Origin: Chelydra serpentina
Lineage: Eukaryota > Chordata > Testudines > Chelydridae
Length of the DNA stretch: 64,000 nucleotides
Assembly: GCA_037349315.1 (NCBI GenBank)
Contig: JBAIAC010000068.1
Location: 18,133,001-18,197,000, forward strand
Direction of reading: 5' to 3'
Position numbers and translations under genes: made by a program. The notes below the pieces were generated by a model that did no database searches, was not told the DNA's origin, and saw only the letters and a list, made by a program, of their open reading frames with translations. Numbering within the stretch: position 1 is the first letter of the stretch; the number at the start of each line of letters is the position of its first letter. Shown here in pieces: positions 31,809-41,106 of this stretch.

Positions 31809-32276
31809 TGGTACTGCTACCCTTACGTCTGCGCTGCTGTTGGTGACAGCACTGCCTTCAGAGCTGGGCGGCTGGAGAGCGGCGGCTGCTGGCCGGGATC
31901 CCAGCTCTGAAGGGAGAGTCACTGCCAGCAGCAGCGCAGAAGTAAGGATGGCGTGGTATGGTATTGCCACCCTTACTTCTGCGCTGCTGCCTGCAGAGCT
32001 GGGCACCAGGCCAACAGCCGCCGCTCTCTGGCCGCCCAGCTTAGAAGGCAACTCAGAAGTAAGGGTGGCAATACCACCACCCCCCTAAAATAACCTTGCA
32101 ACCCCCCTGCAACTCCCTTTTGGGTCAGCACCCCCAATTTGAGAAATGCTGGTCTCCCCCATGAAATCAATATAGTGCAGGGTAAAAGCACACAAAAGAC
32201 CAGATTTCATGCGGGGAGACCAGATTTCATGATTCGTGATGCGTTTTTCATGGCTGTGAAATTGGTAGGGCCCTAC
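31809..32276 (-). mobile_element. Multi-hairpin repeat ending in GTAGGGCCCTA
   Basis: Three blocks of 'CCACCCTTACTTCTGCGCTG' or its inverse (about 31815, 31935 and 31968, with a fourth partial one near 32050) form nested inverted repeats. The right end has 'TTTTGGGTCAGCACCCCCAA', 'AAAAGACCAGATTTCATG', and 'GAAATTGGTAGGGCCCTA'. I know this as a single turtle repeat, here read antisense and cut on its left by the hAT half-element. The 113-162 codon frames across it are shadows. Confidence 0.6.
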
Positions 32277-32492
32277 TCATGAGGAGAGCTGTAAGACCTT
32301 CTATCCACCAGACACAGGACAGCAGCAAAACCTTTTCATACTTCTATTAAAACCAGCTAGCAGAGGTCTTCCCGAGGGTACGTCAACTCATCTAGATTTT
32401 ACAACAGGCTACATAAATAGCACTAGTGAAGTCAGTACAAACTAAAATTTCATACAGACAATGACTTGTTTATACTGCTCTGTATACTATAT

Positions 32493-32708
32493 CAGTTTTT
32501 CTCAACCTGGGGGTCGTGATTTATTTTATAATTACACGGTAAAATGAGAAAGTAAGCAATTTTTCAGTAATAGTGTGCTGTGACACTTATGTATTTTTTG
32601 TCTGATTTTGTAAGCAAGTAATTTTTAAGTGAGGTGAAACTTGGGGCATGCAAGACAAATCAGCCTCCTGAAGTGGGTACAGTCGTCTGGAAATGTTGAG
32701 AACCACTG
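32493..32708. mobile_element. hAT MITE (CAGTTTTTCTCAACC..GTTGAGAACCACTG)
   Basis: Termini CAGTTTTTCTCAACCTGGGG and GGAAATGTTGAGAACCACTG are an inverted pair. The interior 'AATAGTGTGCTGTGACACTT' and 'GTGAGGTGAAACTTGGGGCA' is familiar from turtle hAT MITEs. The flanking 8-mers TACTATAT and TTCTACAA agree only at 5 of 8, so the target duplication is uncertain. Confidence 0.7.
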
Positions 32709-34065
32709 TTCTACAAGGATACGCAGATAGACGGAACTCTCTCCCATCACTCACTCACACACATACAGAAGATGGATATCAAACACTGACTTGGCAATAT
32801 TGCAGAATTGTATTGACAAGACACCTATTTAATTAAACCAACTATTTCAGTGTTGGGTTGTAGCTCTTTTTCCTGCATAAGTTTGGGTTCTATTCCAGCG
32901 TCCAGCTCTTTTGAGGTAAGCCCGTCATTAACAATCTAAAAGTCCCATTGACAGTGTCCCCCTCATTCAGGGATGGAAGAGATCCCATGTAAAGAATTTT
33001 GGCGGGAATTGCAGAGAGTTAGGCCCAGATCCTTCAGGGGCATTTAGGCACCTAACTCATAGTGAAACCAACAGGGGCTTGTAAGAGGATGAGAGAGGGG
33101 TATCCTCCCCACTCAACCCCACCACCTCCCTTCCCAGAAGAGTCTAGGGAGGTGGTTTTCCTTAATAAGAATCCAAAAAACATCAAGGAAGGTTTGTTTC
33201 ATCAACACAGAGCCAGTTTGGGCTCCTTCCTGGGGGAGGGAGAAGGGGACCCAAAAACAAACTTAAAAGGGGGAATTCCCCTATCACTCAGAGTCTCCAA
33301 AAGTCTGTTCCAGGGCATGGCTCTTACCTCAGAGGCTGGGTGAGCAAAAAAGATTTCTTCACAGAGTCTCATCTCACTTCTTTTGAGGTGACCCGGGCTG
33401 GGTTTGGCTTGTAGCTGCTTTGCTCACCACTGAGTCCCTTACAGCTTCTCAGGATCGGTCTTCCCTCCCTCCCCAAACAGCATCACCTCCTTTATGAGGA
33501 ACCTGCCTCAGGTGTTTCTGGCTGGCTCATTTAGCAAGCCTGCTCCAGGCTTCAGTGGCAGCTCTCTTACTTCTTTGCTTTGAGGATTTGGGCCCTCAGC
33601 ACCCAATTCTCACTGAATGTCAGAGGGAGTTTGACATTGAGCTTCCATAAACTCTTCTGAAAACCCCAGACATTAAGTTCATCTTGAAGAACTTCAGTGT
33701 CCATTGACTGACCTTTGTAACACATGCCTGCCACCCTCTGCTACTGGAGTCAATGGTTAGCTTATTTTGGGCAGAAGAGATCACCCTTTCCAGCTATGCT
33801 TGATTATCTTCAGGTGACATTACCTGAGAAAAGTATAAATAATTTTGAGCCAACGTTGAAATGCCAGACTATATTGACGTATTGGGCATCCTATTGTCTG
33901 CAGTTAAATTAACAGAGCGTTTGGATGTAACCTTAATGATTAAGCATTTTGGGGCCAAATTCAGAGGTTAACTGATTGCATTAATTGTTAAATTGTATGA
34001 TTTACATATTAATGGGCTGAAATAATGTGAAATCATACCAATTTAGGTTCCTTTAATTTCATTGT
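32709..34065. other. Unannotated stretch with a short palindromic-repeat fragment
   Basis: 'GGCCCAGATCCTTCAGGGGC' and 'ATTTAGGCACCTAACTC' near 33023-33060 are half of a short palindromic repeat, seen complete at 36960-37040. The rest, including the frame at 33062-33343, is unassigned. Confidence 0.4.
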
Positions 34066-34330
34066 GGCTTAATCTATGCTAGAAAACCTTTTTTAGTACA
34101 ACTATACCAGCATATCCTTCTAGTGTAGACGTAACAAAAGAGGGCCAGTATAGCTTACACAAAAGAGGGCCAGTATAGCTTACACCAGTTCCTTGAGTGA
34201 AATAAACTCTAACATCAGAATGACTTTTTGCAGTATAAATGTGTCTACACTAGGGCTTTTGCTGGTATAGAAATATTAAAAAAAAACAAAAACAAAAACA
34301 AACAAAAAAAAACACACGTCTAACCAACAT
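34066..34330. mobile_element. Harbinger-type MITE with 25-bp tandem duplication and A-rich end
   Basis: 'GGCTTAATCTATGCTAGAAA' at left, 'CCTTCTAGTGTAGACGTAAC' inside and 'GTGTCTACACTAGGGCTTTT' at right show the alternating inverted GTGTAGAC/GTCTACAC blocks of a turtle MITE. Two perfect 25-bp copies lie at 34134-34158 and 34159-34183. The right terminus is replaced by an A/C-rich run to about 34315. Confidence 0.6.
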
Positions 34331-34990
34331 TTCTTTACCTGCAAAAGTTTCTTCTGTGGATCTGGCCTTAGAATCACCTTTAAATCTGGCCTTTTGTGTG
34401 TAACAATTTCCAGCTCATGGAGAAGATGTGTATTCCCATATTGTGTGACTGAATTTTCCCAGTGTGGTTACAAACCCTTTGTTCCTGTGGCATGGAGTAA
34501 ATTATTTACTTCACTTAACTCTTCATTAAGGAGTAGTTGAAAAGGTATCTGTATTTGCAACACTGGATTACCAGCATCAGAAAATTAAATGATTCAGTAT
34601 CACAGATTCAGGGTATTCGTGTTCATTTAAATTAAACCACTCATTGAACACGTTTGGGCAATGGCACTGCTTCTGTAGCAGAATAATTACTCTAATTGTC
34701 ACAAATTGGTAACTCAGTGGGTGACAGGGTATAGCACCATTCATTCAAAAATGAGCTACACGGTCCATGCAGCCCTTTAAATCATCTCCTTTGCTGAATA
34801 AAGGAAACTGGAAGTCTTGCACTTTATCCTGCTCGCTGCGAAGCTTAACTTCTTGTTGTTCCCAAAGCACTTTGGTACCCACTGAGGGAAGGTGCCCCAA
34901 AAGTGCAAAGGATTATTAATTCTTATGACTATTCTCTCTTCAGTTTGTTTCATAGTCTTCCCACCCTGCTAAATCTGAAGACCTTAAAAG
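34331..34990. other. Unannotated stretch
   Basis: Nothing recognised. Confidence 0.4.
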
Positions 34991-34995
34991 CAACC

Positions 34996-35684
34996 TGTCA
35001 TGGGGTGCATCACTCACCGCTGTCTGGTGCCTCCTCCTCACCACTTTGGGGATTAGCTTGAGGTAGAGGACTTCCTTCCACGGTTGCTTCCCACCCCCCA
35101 TCTTGACTGCTGCTCCGCTCTCTCCTGGATCTGCAGTTCTCTCCTCCTGACTGGGCCCTCCGGCCAGGTCACTTAAGTCCTCCCCTTCCAGGGAATCACA
35201 GTCTTTCCTGACCCTGCTGTCTGCTTGGCATCTCCCATGCCCTTAGCCATTACCCAGTGCTTGATGGGGAGAGGGGCAGGGGAGAGTGGGACCCAGACCC
35301 ACCCACTGCTAAAGGTGGGACCCTCTGAACCACAGTCACCTACTGGGTTCCTTTACCGTGACTACCGCTGCATTTCCCTAGGCGATTTCCCTGCGGCCAC
35401 AGCACCCTACTCAACCCGAGCAGCCCATCTGGAGCGCCTTCTCTACTCCCCAGGTCCCTGCCTGCACTGCTCTGTCCAAGGAACTACAGGGTTGCCACCT
35501 ACTAGGGACACAAGCTCCCAGCAGCCACTGATCCTACTCTACCCTGCAGCTCTTCTTATATGGGCCTGCTGGGCCTGGATTGGTTGCTTCTCACAGCCCC
35601 CCCTCCTATTGGTTGCTTCCCTGCGCTGTCTCCCTAGGCCTCTTAACCCCTTACTTGCCAGTGTGGGGTGGATGCCCCGTCACA
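34996..35684 (-). mobile_element. Solo LTR, minus strand, with 5-bp target duplication
   Basis: 689 bp from TGTCATGGGG to CCCCGTCACA, flanked by CAACC on both sides (34991-34995 and 35685-35689). Ends of the TG..CA type and a 5-bp duplication define an LTR. On the minus strand it starts TGTGACGGGG, then has two CCAAT boxes (plus-strand ATTGG near 35578 and 35609) and a TATA-like CCATATAAGAAG (about 35556-35567), the expected U3 order. No internal genes remain, so it arose by LTR-LTR recombination. The 167-codon plus-strand frame over it is a shadow. Confidence 0.82.
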
Positions 35685-35689
35685 CAACC

Positions 35690-36245
35690 CATCAGGCATG
35701 TTCAGCAGGCTGGTTTGCATCACTCTAGCCCAACTCTCATCTGAGCTGCGTTTTCCTTTCACCTCTCAGGGTTCTGTCTGCCCAGCAGGCCTCTGGCAGA
35801 TATTTACTACATTCAAAAAAAACCCAGCCTATTATAGCCTGCGCTGATGAATTTTCTGCCACCGGTGAGTTGGGAATTCAGTTACCCAGAGTTTCCCTGC
35901 TGGCTACAAAACACAATGGGCAGATTTCCACAGAAGCAATGAATGAGTCAGGCAGGTGGGGACAAAATGTTCAGCAATCCTTCCCCGCCACTGTACACAA
36001 CAGAGCCTAAGCTGCCACTACCATTAATCATAACACTATCAGCACCTGGAGCAACTTCTCCAGAGAGCCGTTTCAATTATAGAGGCAGATGATAATACCA
36101 ATGAAAACACCCAAGAACAATGTACTACGGATGAGTAAGGGAGCCTGCCTGGCTCCCATACTAGCTTAGCATGTCAGCCCTTTTGTTGTTGTGAAACTTA
36201 GGAATCAGATTAATTTAAGTATAAGCAAAAATATATGACTAGGAA
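35690..36245. other. Unannotated stretch
   Basis: Nothing recognised. Confidence 0.4.
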
Positions 36246-36249
36246 AGCA

Positions 36250-36530
36250 GCATGGTCTAGTGGGTAAAGCATGGCCGAGCACTCAGGAGACTTGAGTGAT
36301 ATTCCCAGCTCTGACACTGACTTGCTGTGTGACCTTGACTGAGTCACTTCTGCCCTCTGTGCTGCTATTTACCTTTCCGCTTTTTGCCTATTTATTTAGA
36401 TTGTTTCGGCACCTTGAGGCAGCAACTGTCTCTTACTGTATGTATGAACAGCATCTAGCACAATTGGACTTTGATCGTTGTTGGCATTTATAGGTGCTAC
36501 TGAAATGCAAATCAATAGTAATAAAAGTCA
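36250..36530 (+). mobile_element. MIR-like SINE, nearly full length, with L3-type tail
   Basis: 'AGCATGGTCTAGTGGGTAAA' (A-box region) is followed by 'GACTTGAGTGATATTCCCAG', 'CACTGACTTGCTGTGTGACC' and 'TGACTGAGTCACTTCTGCCC'. The tail is 'GAGGCAGCAACTGTCTCTTA' and 'CAGCATCTAGCACAATTGGA', ending in an AATAGTAATAA repeat. This is the most complete MIR-type copy in the window. Confidence 0.78.
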
Positions 36531-36734
36531 CACTAACTTTTTGATACTCGTTTTAAAGTTTTTTTATCCGTGTTTTTAATGTTTTCCTACCAGCAACCAT
36601 TCCACGTTGGCTAGTCCCTTTATTATACCTTTGGCTCCATTTGACTGCTTTGGCTTCTGTTCATGGATTTCAAAGCAATTAAGGGATATTTGTGAATTAA
36701 TCCTCACCCTATTAGAAGTGAAACATGATTGTCC

Positions 36735-36895
36735 CACTTTTCCATCTGGGGGGAACCAAGGAACAGAGTCTGTGACTTGCTAAAGGCCACAGGAGAAGTA
36801 AGTTAGTTTCAGAGCAAAGATTAGAATTTGAGGGGTCCTGTTGCCCAGTCGAGTGTTCAGACCACTAGATCATCTTAAATTCTGTAAACTGAGGT
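36735..36895 (+). mobile_element. MIR-like SINE fragment
   Basis: 'CATCTGGGGGGAACCAAGGA', 'GACTTGCTAAAGGCCACAGG' and 'GTTCAGACCACTAGATCATC' follow MIR 3' order. Confidence 0.6.
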
Positions 36896-36959
36896 AGAAA
36901 GGAATCCGGACCCTGCACTGGGATCCACATGGGCAGATCCCTGACTCAAGGACCTACGC

Positions 36960-37040
36960 CCAGGTCCTCAAAGGTATTTAAATGCCTGACCCCCTTGATT
37001 TCAGTGGGCATTAGATGCCTCCATACCTTTGAGGATGTAG
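36960..37040. repeat. Short palindromic 'CCTCAAAGGTATTTAAATGCC' repeat
   Basis: The left arm 'GTCCTCAAAGGTATTTAAAT' is inverted as 'CATACCTTTGAGGATGTAG'. The core 'TTGATTTCAGTGGGCATTAG' lies between. A third short-palindrome family, alongside those at 731 and 4577. Confidence 0.6.
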
Positions 37041-37275
37041 TGACTAAAGACCCTTCCATCAGAACCATTTAACTTCCAGACAGAGGTCTGGAAAAAAGGA
37101 AGAACGATGCTCCCTCCCCCAAGTACTTAGCACAGGATGTTACTGGAGATGATGGCAACAACGTGATGCAACCTTTATCCCAAAACTTGTGTCAAAACTG
37201 GCTGTAGTATAATGGGCTGTGCGGGCAGTTGTTATTCTTTATTCTCTCTGCTTATTAATTTGGTAATGCATAAGG

Positions 37276-37725
37276 CAGGGGTCTCACACACGCGGCCCGC
37301 AGGGTTATTTCCTGTGGCCTGCCAAGCTCCTCGCACCCCTGGAGTTATTTCCTGCAGCCCACCAAGCTCCCCTCCCCCCGAACCCCATCCCCCCAGGGCG
37401 CCGCCTCCCCACTCCTCTGCTTACCTCCAGGCGTTTCCCGCCAACAAACAGCTGTTTGGAGGCACTTAGCGCTTTCCAGGAGGGAGGGGGGAGGAGCGTG
37501 GAGCCGCGCGCTCAGGGGAGGAGGCAGAGAAGAGGTGGGGATTTGGGGAAGGGGTTGGAATGGGGGCGGGGAAGGGGTGGAAAGAGGTGGGGATGGGACG
37601 GGGTCTCATGGAAGAGGTGGAATGGGGGTGGGGACAGCCAGGAGTGTGGTGTCAGTGATGCAGCCCTCAGGCCAATGTACTAGTCCTCATGTGGCCCTCC
37701 TGGTGATACAAGTTTGAGATCCCCG
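37276..37725. mobile_element. hAT MITE with perfect GCATAAGG duplication
   Basis: 450 bp from CAGGGGTCTCACACACGC to GTTTGAGATCCCCG, flanked on both sides by GCATAAGG (37268-37275 and 37726-37733). The interior is GC- and purine-rich ('GTGGCCTGCCAAGCTCC', then GGGGAGGAGG-type tracts at 37480-37640) and ends 'GTGGCCCTCCTGGTGATACA'. The 60-85 codon frames on it are composition artefacts. Confidence 0.88.
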
Positions 37726-37944
37726 GCATAAGGACAGTTCTACTTCAAGCAATACTTAGAAAGCAGCATGACAGCACTAAACTATTTATGCTTCAGACAT
37801 GCATAGATTACACTCTATGAAGCATTTCTCAGCCAAACGGATTTTTCATAAGTATATGCATCTGCACATAGGTATCTGCGTCTGTACACTGGTTGCATTA
37901 AAAGATGTGTTTTGATTATGCCTAGTTTGCCTACCAAATCAAAT

Positions 37945-38165
37945 CACACCTCCTCAGTGATCTGTTCTCATTGTTATTTACCACCCCACCAGCCTCTGTG
38001 CTATCTGCAAACTTTGTTGGTAAATATTTTATATTTTCTTCCAGGTCACTGAATATCGAAAAATATTGAATAGCACTGGGCCAAGAACCAATCCCTGCAG
38101 GAGTCCATTGGAAACACCCTCACTCAGTGATGACTCTTCATTAGCTCTATCTGCACGCGCACACT
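37945..38165 (-). mobile_element. CR1 LINE fragment, antisense, RT region
   Basis: 'ATATTTTCTTCCAGGTCACT', 'TTGAATAGCACTGGGCCAAG' and 'CCAATCCCTGCAGGAGTCCA' are the antisense of the CR1 reverse transcriptase catalytic neighbourhood. Neither CR1 end is present. Confidence 0.75.
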
Positions 38166-38580
38166 CTATTGGAAGTTTCACCTTTGACTTCTGTGGGAGG
38201 AAGATTGGGCACTAGAAGGTTGAATATGCCAGAGTTATTGCTCATTCAGTTTACATGAAATGTTCTCACTCAAGCAGGGTTTTGCTACAAAGGAAGATGA
38301 TTCTAATAATAAACTGTGTACAATACCAGAGGAGAAGTACTCATCTGAACCCACTTCCAATTTCCTATGATTATTGCTGGGAACACCCAGCCTCTGTCAC
38401 TGGAAGAGCAAAGATGCCACTCCAGATATTGTTGAAAATTTACCAAGCAGCATTATGTCCAGCAAAGTAATTAATACAACCCTCAATTTGGCTTCATATG
38501 TTCTTTGTCTTAGTAAATCATTGGGCCAATAACCTTGACAAGGCCATTGTATTTTCCTTGTTGAATTCAACTGAGGCAGG
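38166..38580. other. Unannotated stretch
   Basis: Nothing recognised. Confidence 0.4.
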
Positions 38581-38662
38581 GGGTCTCAAACTTTTTTTTC
38601 TGGGCCCCCTTTTGAAAATATTTCCGGCTGTGACAACCCGCCACCCCGCAAAAAAAGTGATA
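38581..38662. mobile_element. hAT MITE fragment (GGGTCTCAAACTTTTTTTTC)
   Basis: One terminus, 'GGGGGTCTCAAACTTTTTTT', and the following 'GGGCCCCCTTTTGAAAATAT' resemble a turtle hAT MITE. The other terminus is absent. Confidence 0.5.
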
Positions 38663-39004
38663 GCAAATTACTGTACAGACTCACAGGAGCACTCAGTGAA
38701 GCATGGAATCTTTATCCCTGCAATCAAAGGCTCTGAAGCCTCTCAGAAAATGTAAAGCAACAATTTTCAGGAATAAATACGTGGAAATTTAATAAACATG
38801 TTTTCTGAAAAAAAATAGAAAACAGGATACAGTTTGAGGAGCTGGGAGCCTTTTTCAGTGACTGTAGCAATAACAATATTGTCCAATCTGTGGCAATAAT
38901 CATAGCATTGTCCAAGGATTGTGGCTTTATACACAACTATGTGAAAACAAGTATCTAGACACTTATTGTGAGGGATTCTGATGTTTTGATAGGGATAATA
39001 TACG

Positions 39005-39350
39005 TCTAGGTTTTCCTGGACATGACCTCTTTTTTGATCCTCCAAACTACATCCGGGCAGATATTTGAAATATGAAAAACTTTCCTGAGAGTCTACAACC
39101 ACTTCCATGGAAGTTGTGGGAAACGATCTGGCAAGAACTACTGGTCGTGTTGAACCTGGGGGGTGGAAGGGGAATTCCCTAGTGCAGCATGTCTCAAGCT
39201 GAGGGTCCCAACCCAAAAGGGAGTGACAAGGCCAGTGCAGGAGAGTCGCGAGTAGGATCACCATACGGCCGGGTTTTCCCAGACATGACCTCTTCTTCAG
39301 TTCCGATCTCCATCTTGGCGGATTTTGGAAATATGAAAAAATGTCTGTGA
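39005..39350. repeat. Two inexact copies of a 'CATGACCTCTT..GAAATATGAAAAA' segment
   Basis: 39010-39085 and 39270-39345 share 'GGACATGACCTCTTTTTTGA'-like and 'TTTGAAATATGAAAAACTTT'-like sequences in the same orientation. The second is preceded by 'ATACGGCCGGGTTTTCCC'. They look like two fragments of one MITE family. The minus-strand frame 38767-39264 crosses the first and is not a gene. Confidence 0.45.
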
Positions 39351-39386
39351 TTTTTTTCTTCCCTTCAGATACGGGCAGCTGGGTTC

Positions 39387-40389
39387 AGTGATGGGGATCT
39401 GAGGCCTAGGCCCTCTGGCCAGTTCACCAATTGAGTTCCGGGTTAACAGAGTCCAACAAAATGAATACAATCCAATGTCCCCACAAAAGAAAGGGACTTC
39501 AGCCCACCTCTGGTCTCCTGTGAGGGCATACCTTTGGCTCAGGGCTTATGATTTCTCTACCCTCTCCTCCTCTATGTCCCTTCCATGAAATGGGTGGTTA
39601 GTACAGGAGCCCAGGCCCTCCCTCTCCACTGGGCAGTCAAATGCCTCACCCATGATCCTACAGAAGTTAGATCAAAGGGTTCTAGTCTTAGGGAAAGGCA
39701 AGCCCCTCCTCTCAGGCTTAGGGTAGCTGCTGCTAGCAGAATCTCTCCTGCAGCCTGGACTCCTGTTGCACCCTTATTCAGGATCTCCTGAGGTAAGTAA
39801 GTCTCTTGTTCTCTGCTGTCTCTCTCCCTTCTGAGCTGTCTGGCTCTGTGAGGTGGTCGTCAGTAGTGCAAAAGTGCCTGCCCTAGCCAAAGAGGGGCGG
39901 GAGCATGGCTCCGACTCACTTAGCTGAGCAGGGCTGTCAGTCCACTCTCCTGGTGTCCAGTAATCTAGACATCTTCTCTGTTCTCAGGTCCATCAGGGGG
40001 ATTGGTAGGGGAACCCAGGGCTGCCCCCTCCACCAGTTCCAGCTCAGGGCCCTCAAGCTAGACAAGGAGAGTCAGAGCTTGCTGACTCTGACAGTTCCCT
40101 GAGCATCTTCCCGCTTCCCCTCAGGCCTCTGTAGCCTCTTCAGTCCGTTGGCCTGTTCACCCCTTTCTGGGGTGTTGTCCTGGGGCAGCTCTCTAGCAGT
40201 CTGCTGACAGGAGTTCCTTTCTCCTGCCTCCTCACTCCTCTTTAGCCATCCTGCCTTTTTGCTTCCCAGCCCTTTTATCCTCCCAGCTGCTGTTAGCCTG
40301 CCAATCAGCAGTGGCTGGCAGTGCTTGTATTAACCCTTTGGTTGCTGGGCTAGTGTGTGTGTGGAGGGGGGTACATACACCCCATGACA
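39387..40389 (-). mobile_element. LTR-like element, minus strand
   Basis: The ends are AGTGATGGGG and CCCCATGACA, flanked by GGTTC (39382-39386 and 40390-40394), a 5-bp duplication. On the minus strand it starts TGTCATGGGGTGTATGTACC. It then has a CCAAT box (plus-strand CCAATC at 40302 reads GATTGG, so the motif is in the reverse sense) and a TATA-like GGATAAAAGGGC (about 40269). The ends resemble those of the LTR at 34996. About 1 kb, with no internal genes. The minus-strand 3' terminus lacks a clean CA, so that boundary is less sure. Confidence 0.6.
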
Positions 40390-40984
40390 GGTTCCCTTTT
40401 AAACTCATCCTCCAGTTTGAGCAGGTTCTGCAGGTGCGGGGTTCCAGTTGCCCAGGCCTGCTCTCTAACTCCTCCTGCCCCAGTGGGGGGTTATACACCC
40501 CATCACAGGCATCCCATGAGGTACAGCCCCTGCAGCACCTCAGGTACCTGGCAAAAGGAATGGATGGTGTGGAGCTGGTGCATCACCTTGGCCGTGACGT
40601 CCTCCTGCCTCAAGAGAACAAGAACCTGTCAGAGTCTTGGATGCCTCCAGGAATCAGGGGGGATTAATGGCAACTGGAACCCTGGGATGGACTGTTTTCT
40701 TCCTGTCTAGTCACCTCCAGTACCAAACACCCCCCACCCCATTGTAGGGTGAGCTCCTGCCTCCAGTGCCTCAGTCTTCCTATGACAGCTGTTCCTTGGC
40801 AGCTTCTCTTTGTCAGATTTCTTTTCCTTGTAAAAGTGTCGATATTCTTCCATCCCCATTGGTGGCTACACAGTGGGAGGAACCCTCACTGAACCTCTGG
40901 TCCAACAGAATAGCAGGGCTCCCTCCGGTGGGTGGAGTATCTTGGGTGCCATGGCAGGGGGGTTGATCCTAAATTGGGTAGGGG

Positions 40985-41010
40985 GAGAAGGAGAGAGAGA
41001 GAGAGAGAGA
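40985..41010. repeat. (GA)n microsatellite
   Basis: An uninterrupted GA run just upstream of the inserted repeat at 41024. Confidence 0.85.
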
Positions 41011-41023
41011 CTCATCCAGATGG

Positions 41024-41094
41024 TATTCACCCACGAAAGCTTATGCTCCAATACATCTGTTAGTCTATAAGGTGCCACAGGACTCTTTGTCACT
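41024..41094. mobile_element. 71-bp Penelope-like insert with 12-bp target duplication
   Basis: 'CACCCACGAAAGCTTATGCT' and 'ATCTGTTAGTCTATAAGGTG' are the inverse of the repeat at 16595. TCATCCAGATGG flanks it exactly on both sides (41012-41023 and 41095-41106). It sits in an apparent intron of the MROH relic. The short length suggests strong 5' truncation. Confidence 0.75.
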
Positions 41095-41106
41095 TCATCC
41101 AGATGG

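Noticed and set aside
31385..32191. Frames of 113-162 codons on both strands
   Set aside because: They span two repeats joined at 31808, with the same inverted block translated several times.
35225..35728. 167-codon plus-strand frame
   Set aside because: It lies antisense on the solo LTR at 34996-35684 and runs past its end through the target duplication, so it is not an independent gene.
38767..39264. 165-codon minus-strand frame
   Set aside because: It crosses a repeat segment that recurs at 39270-39345 and has no domain. It probably reflects chance openness.
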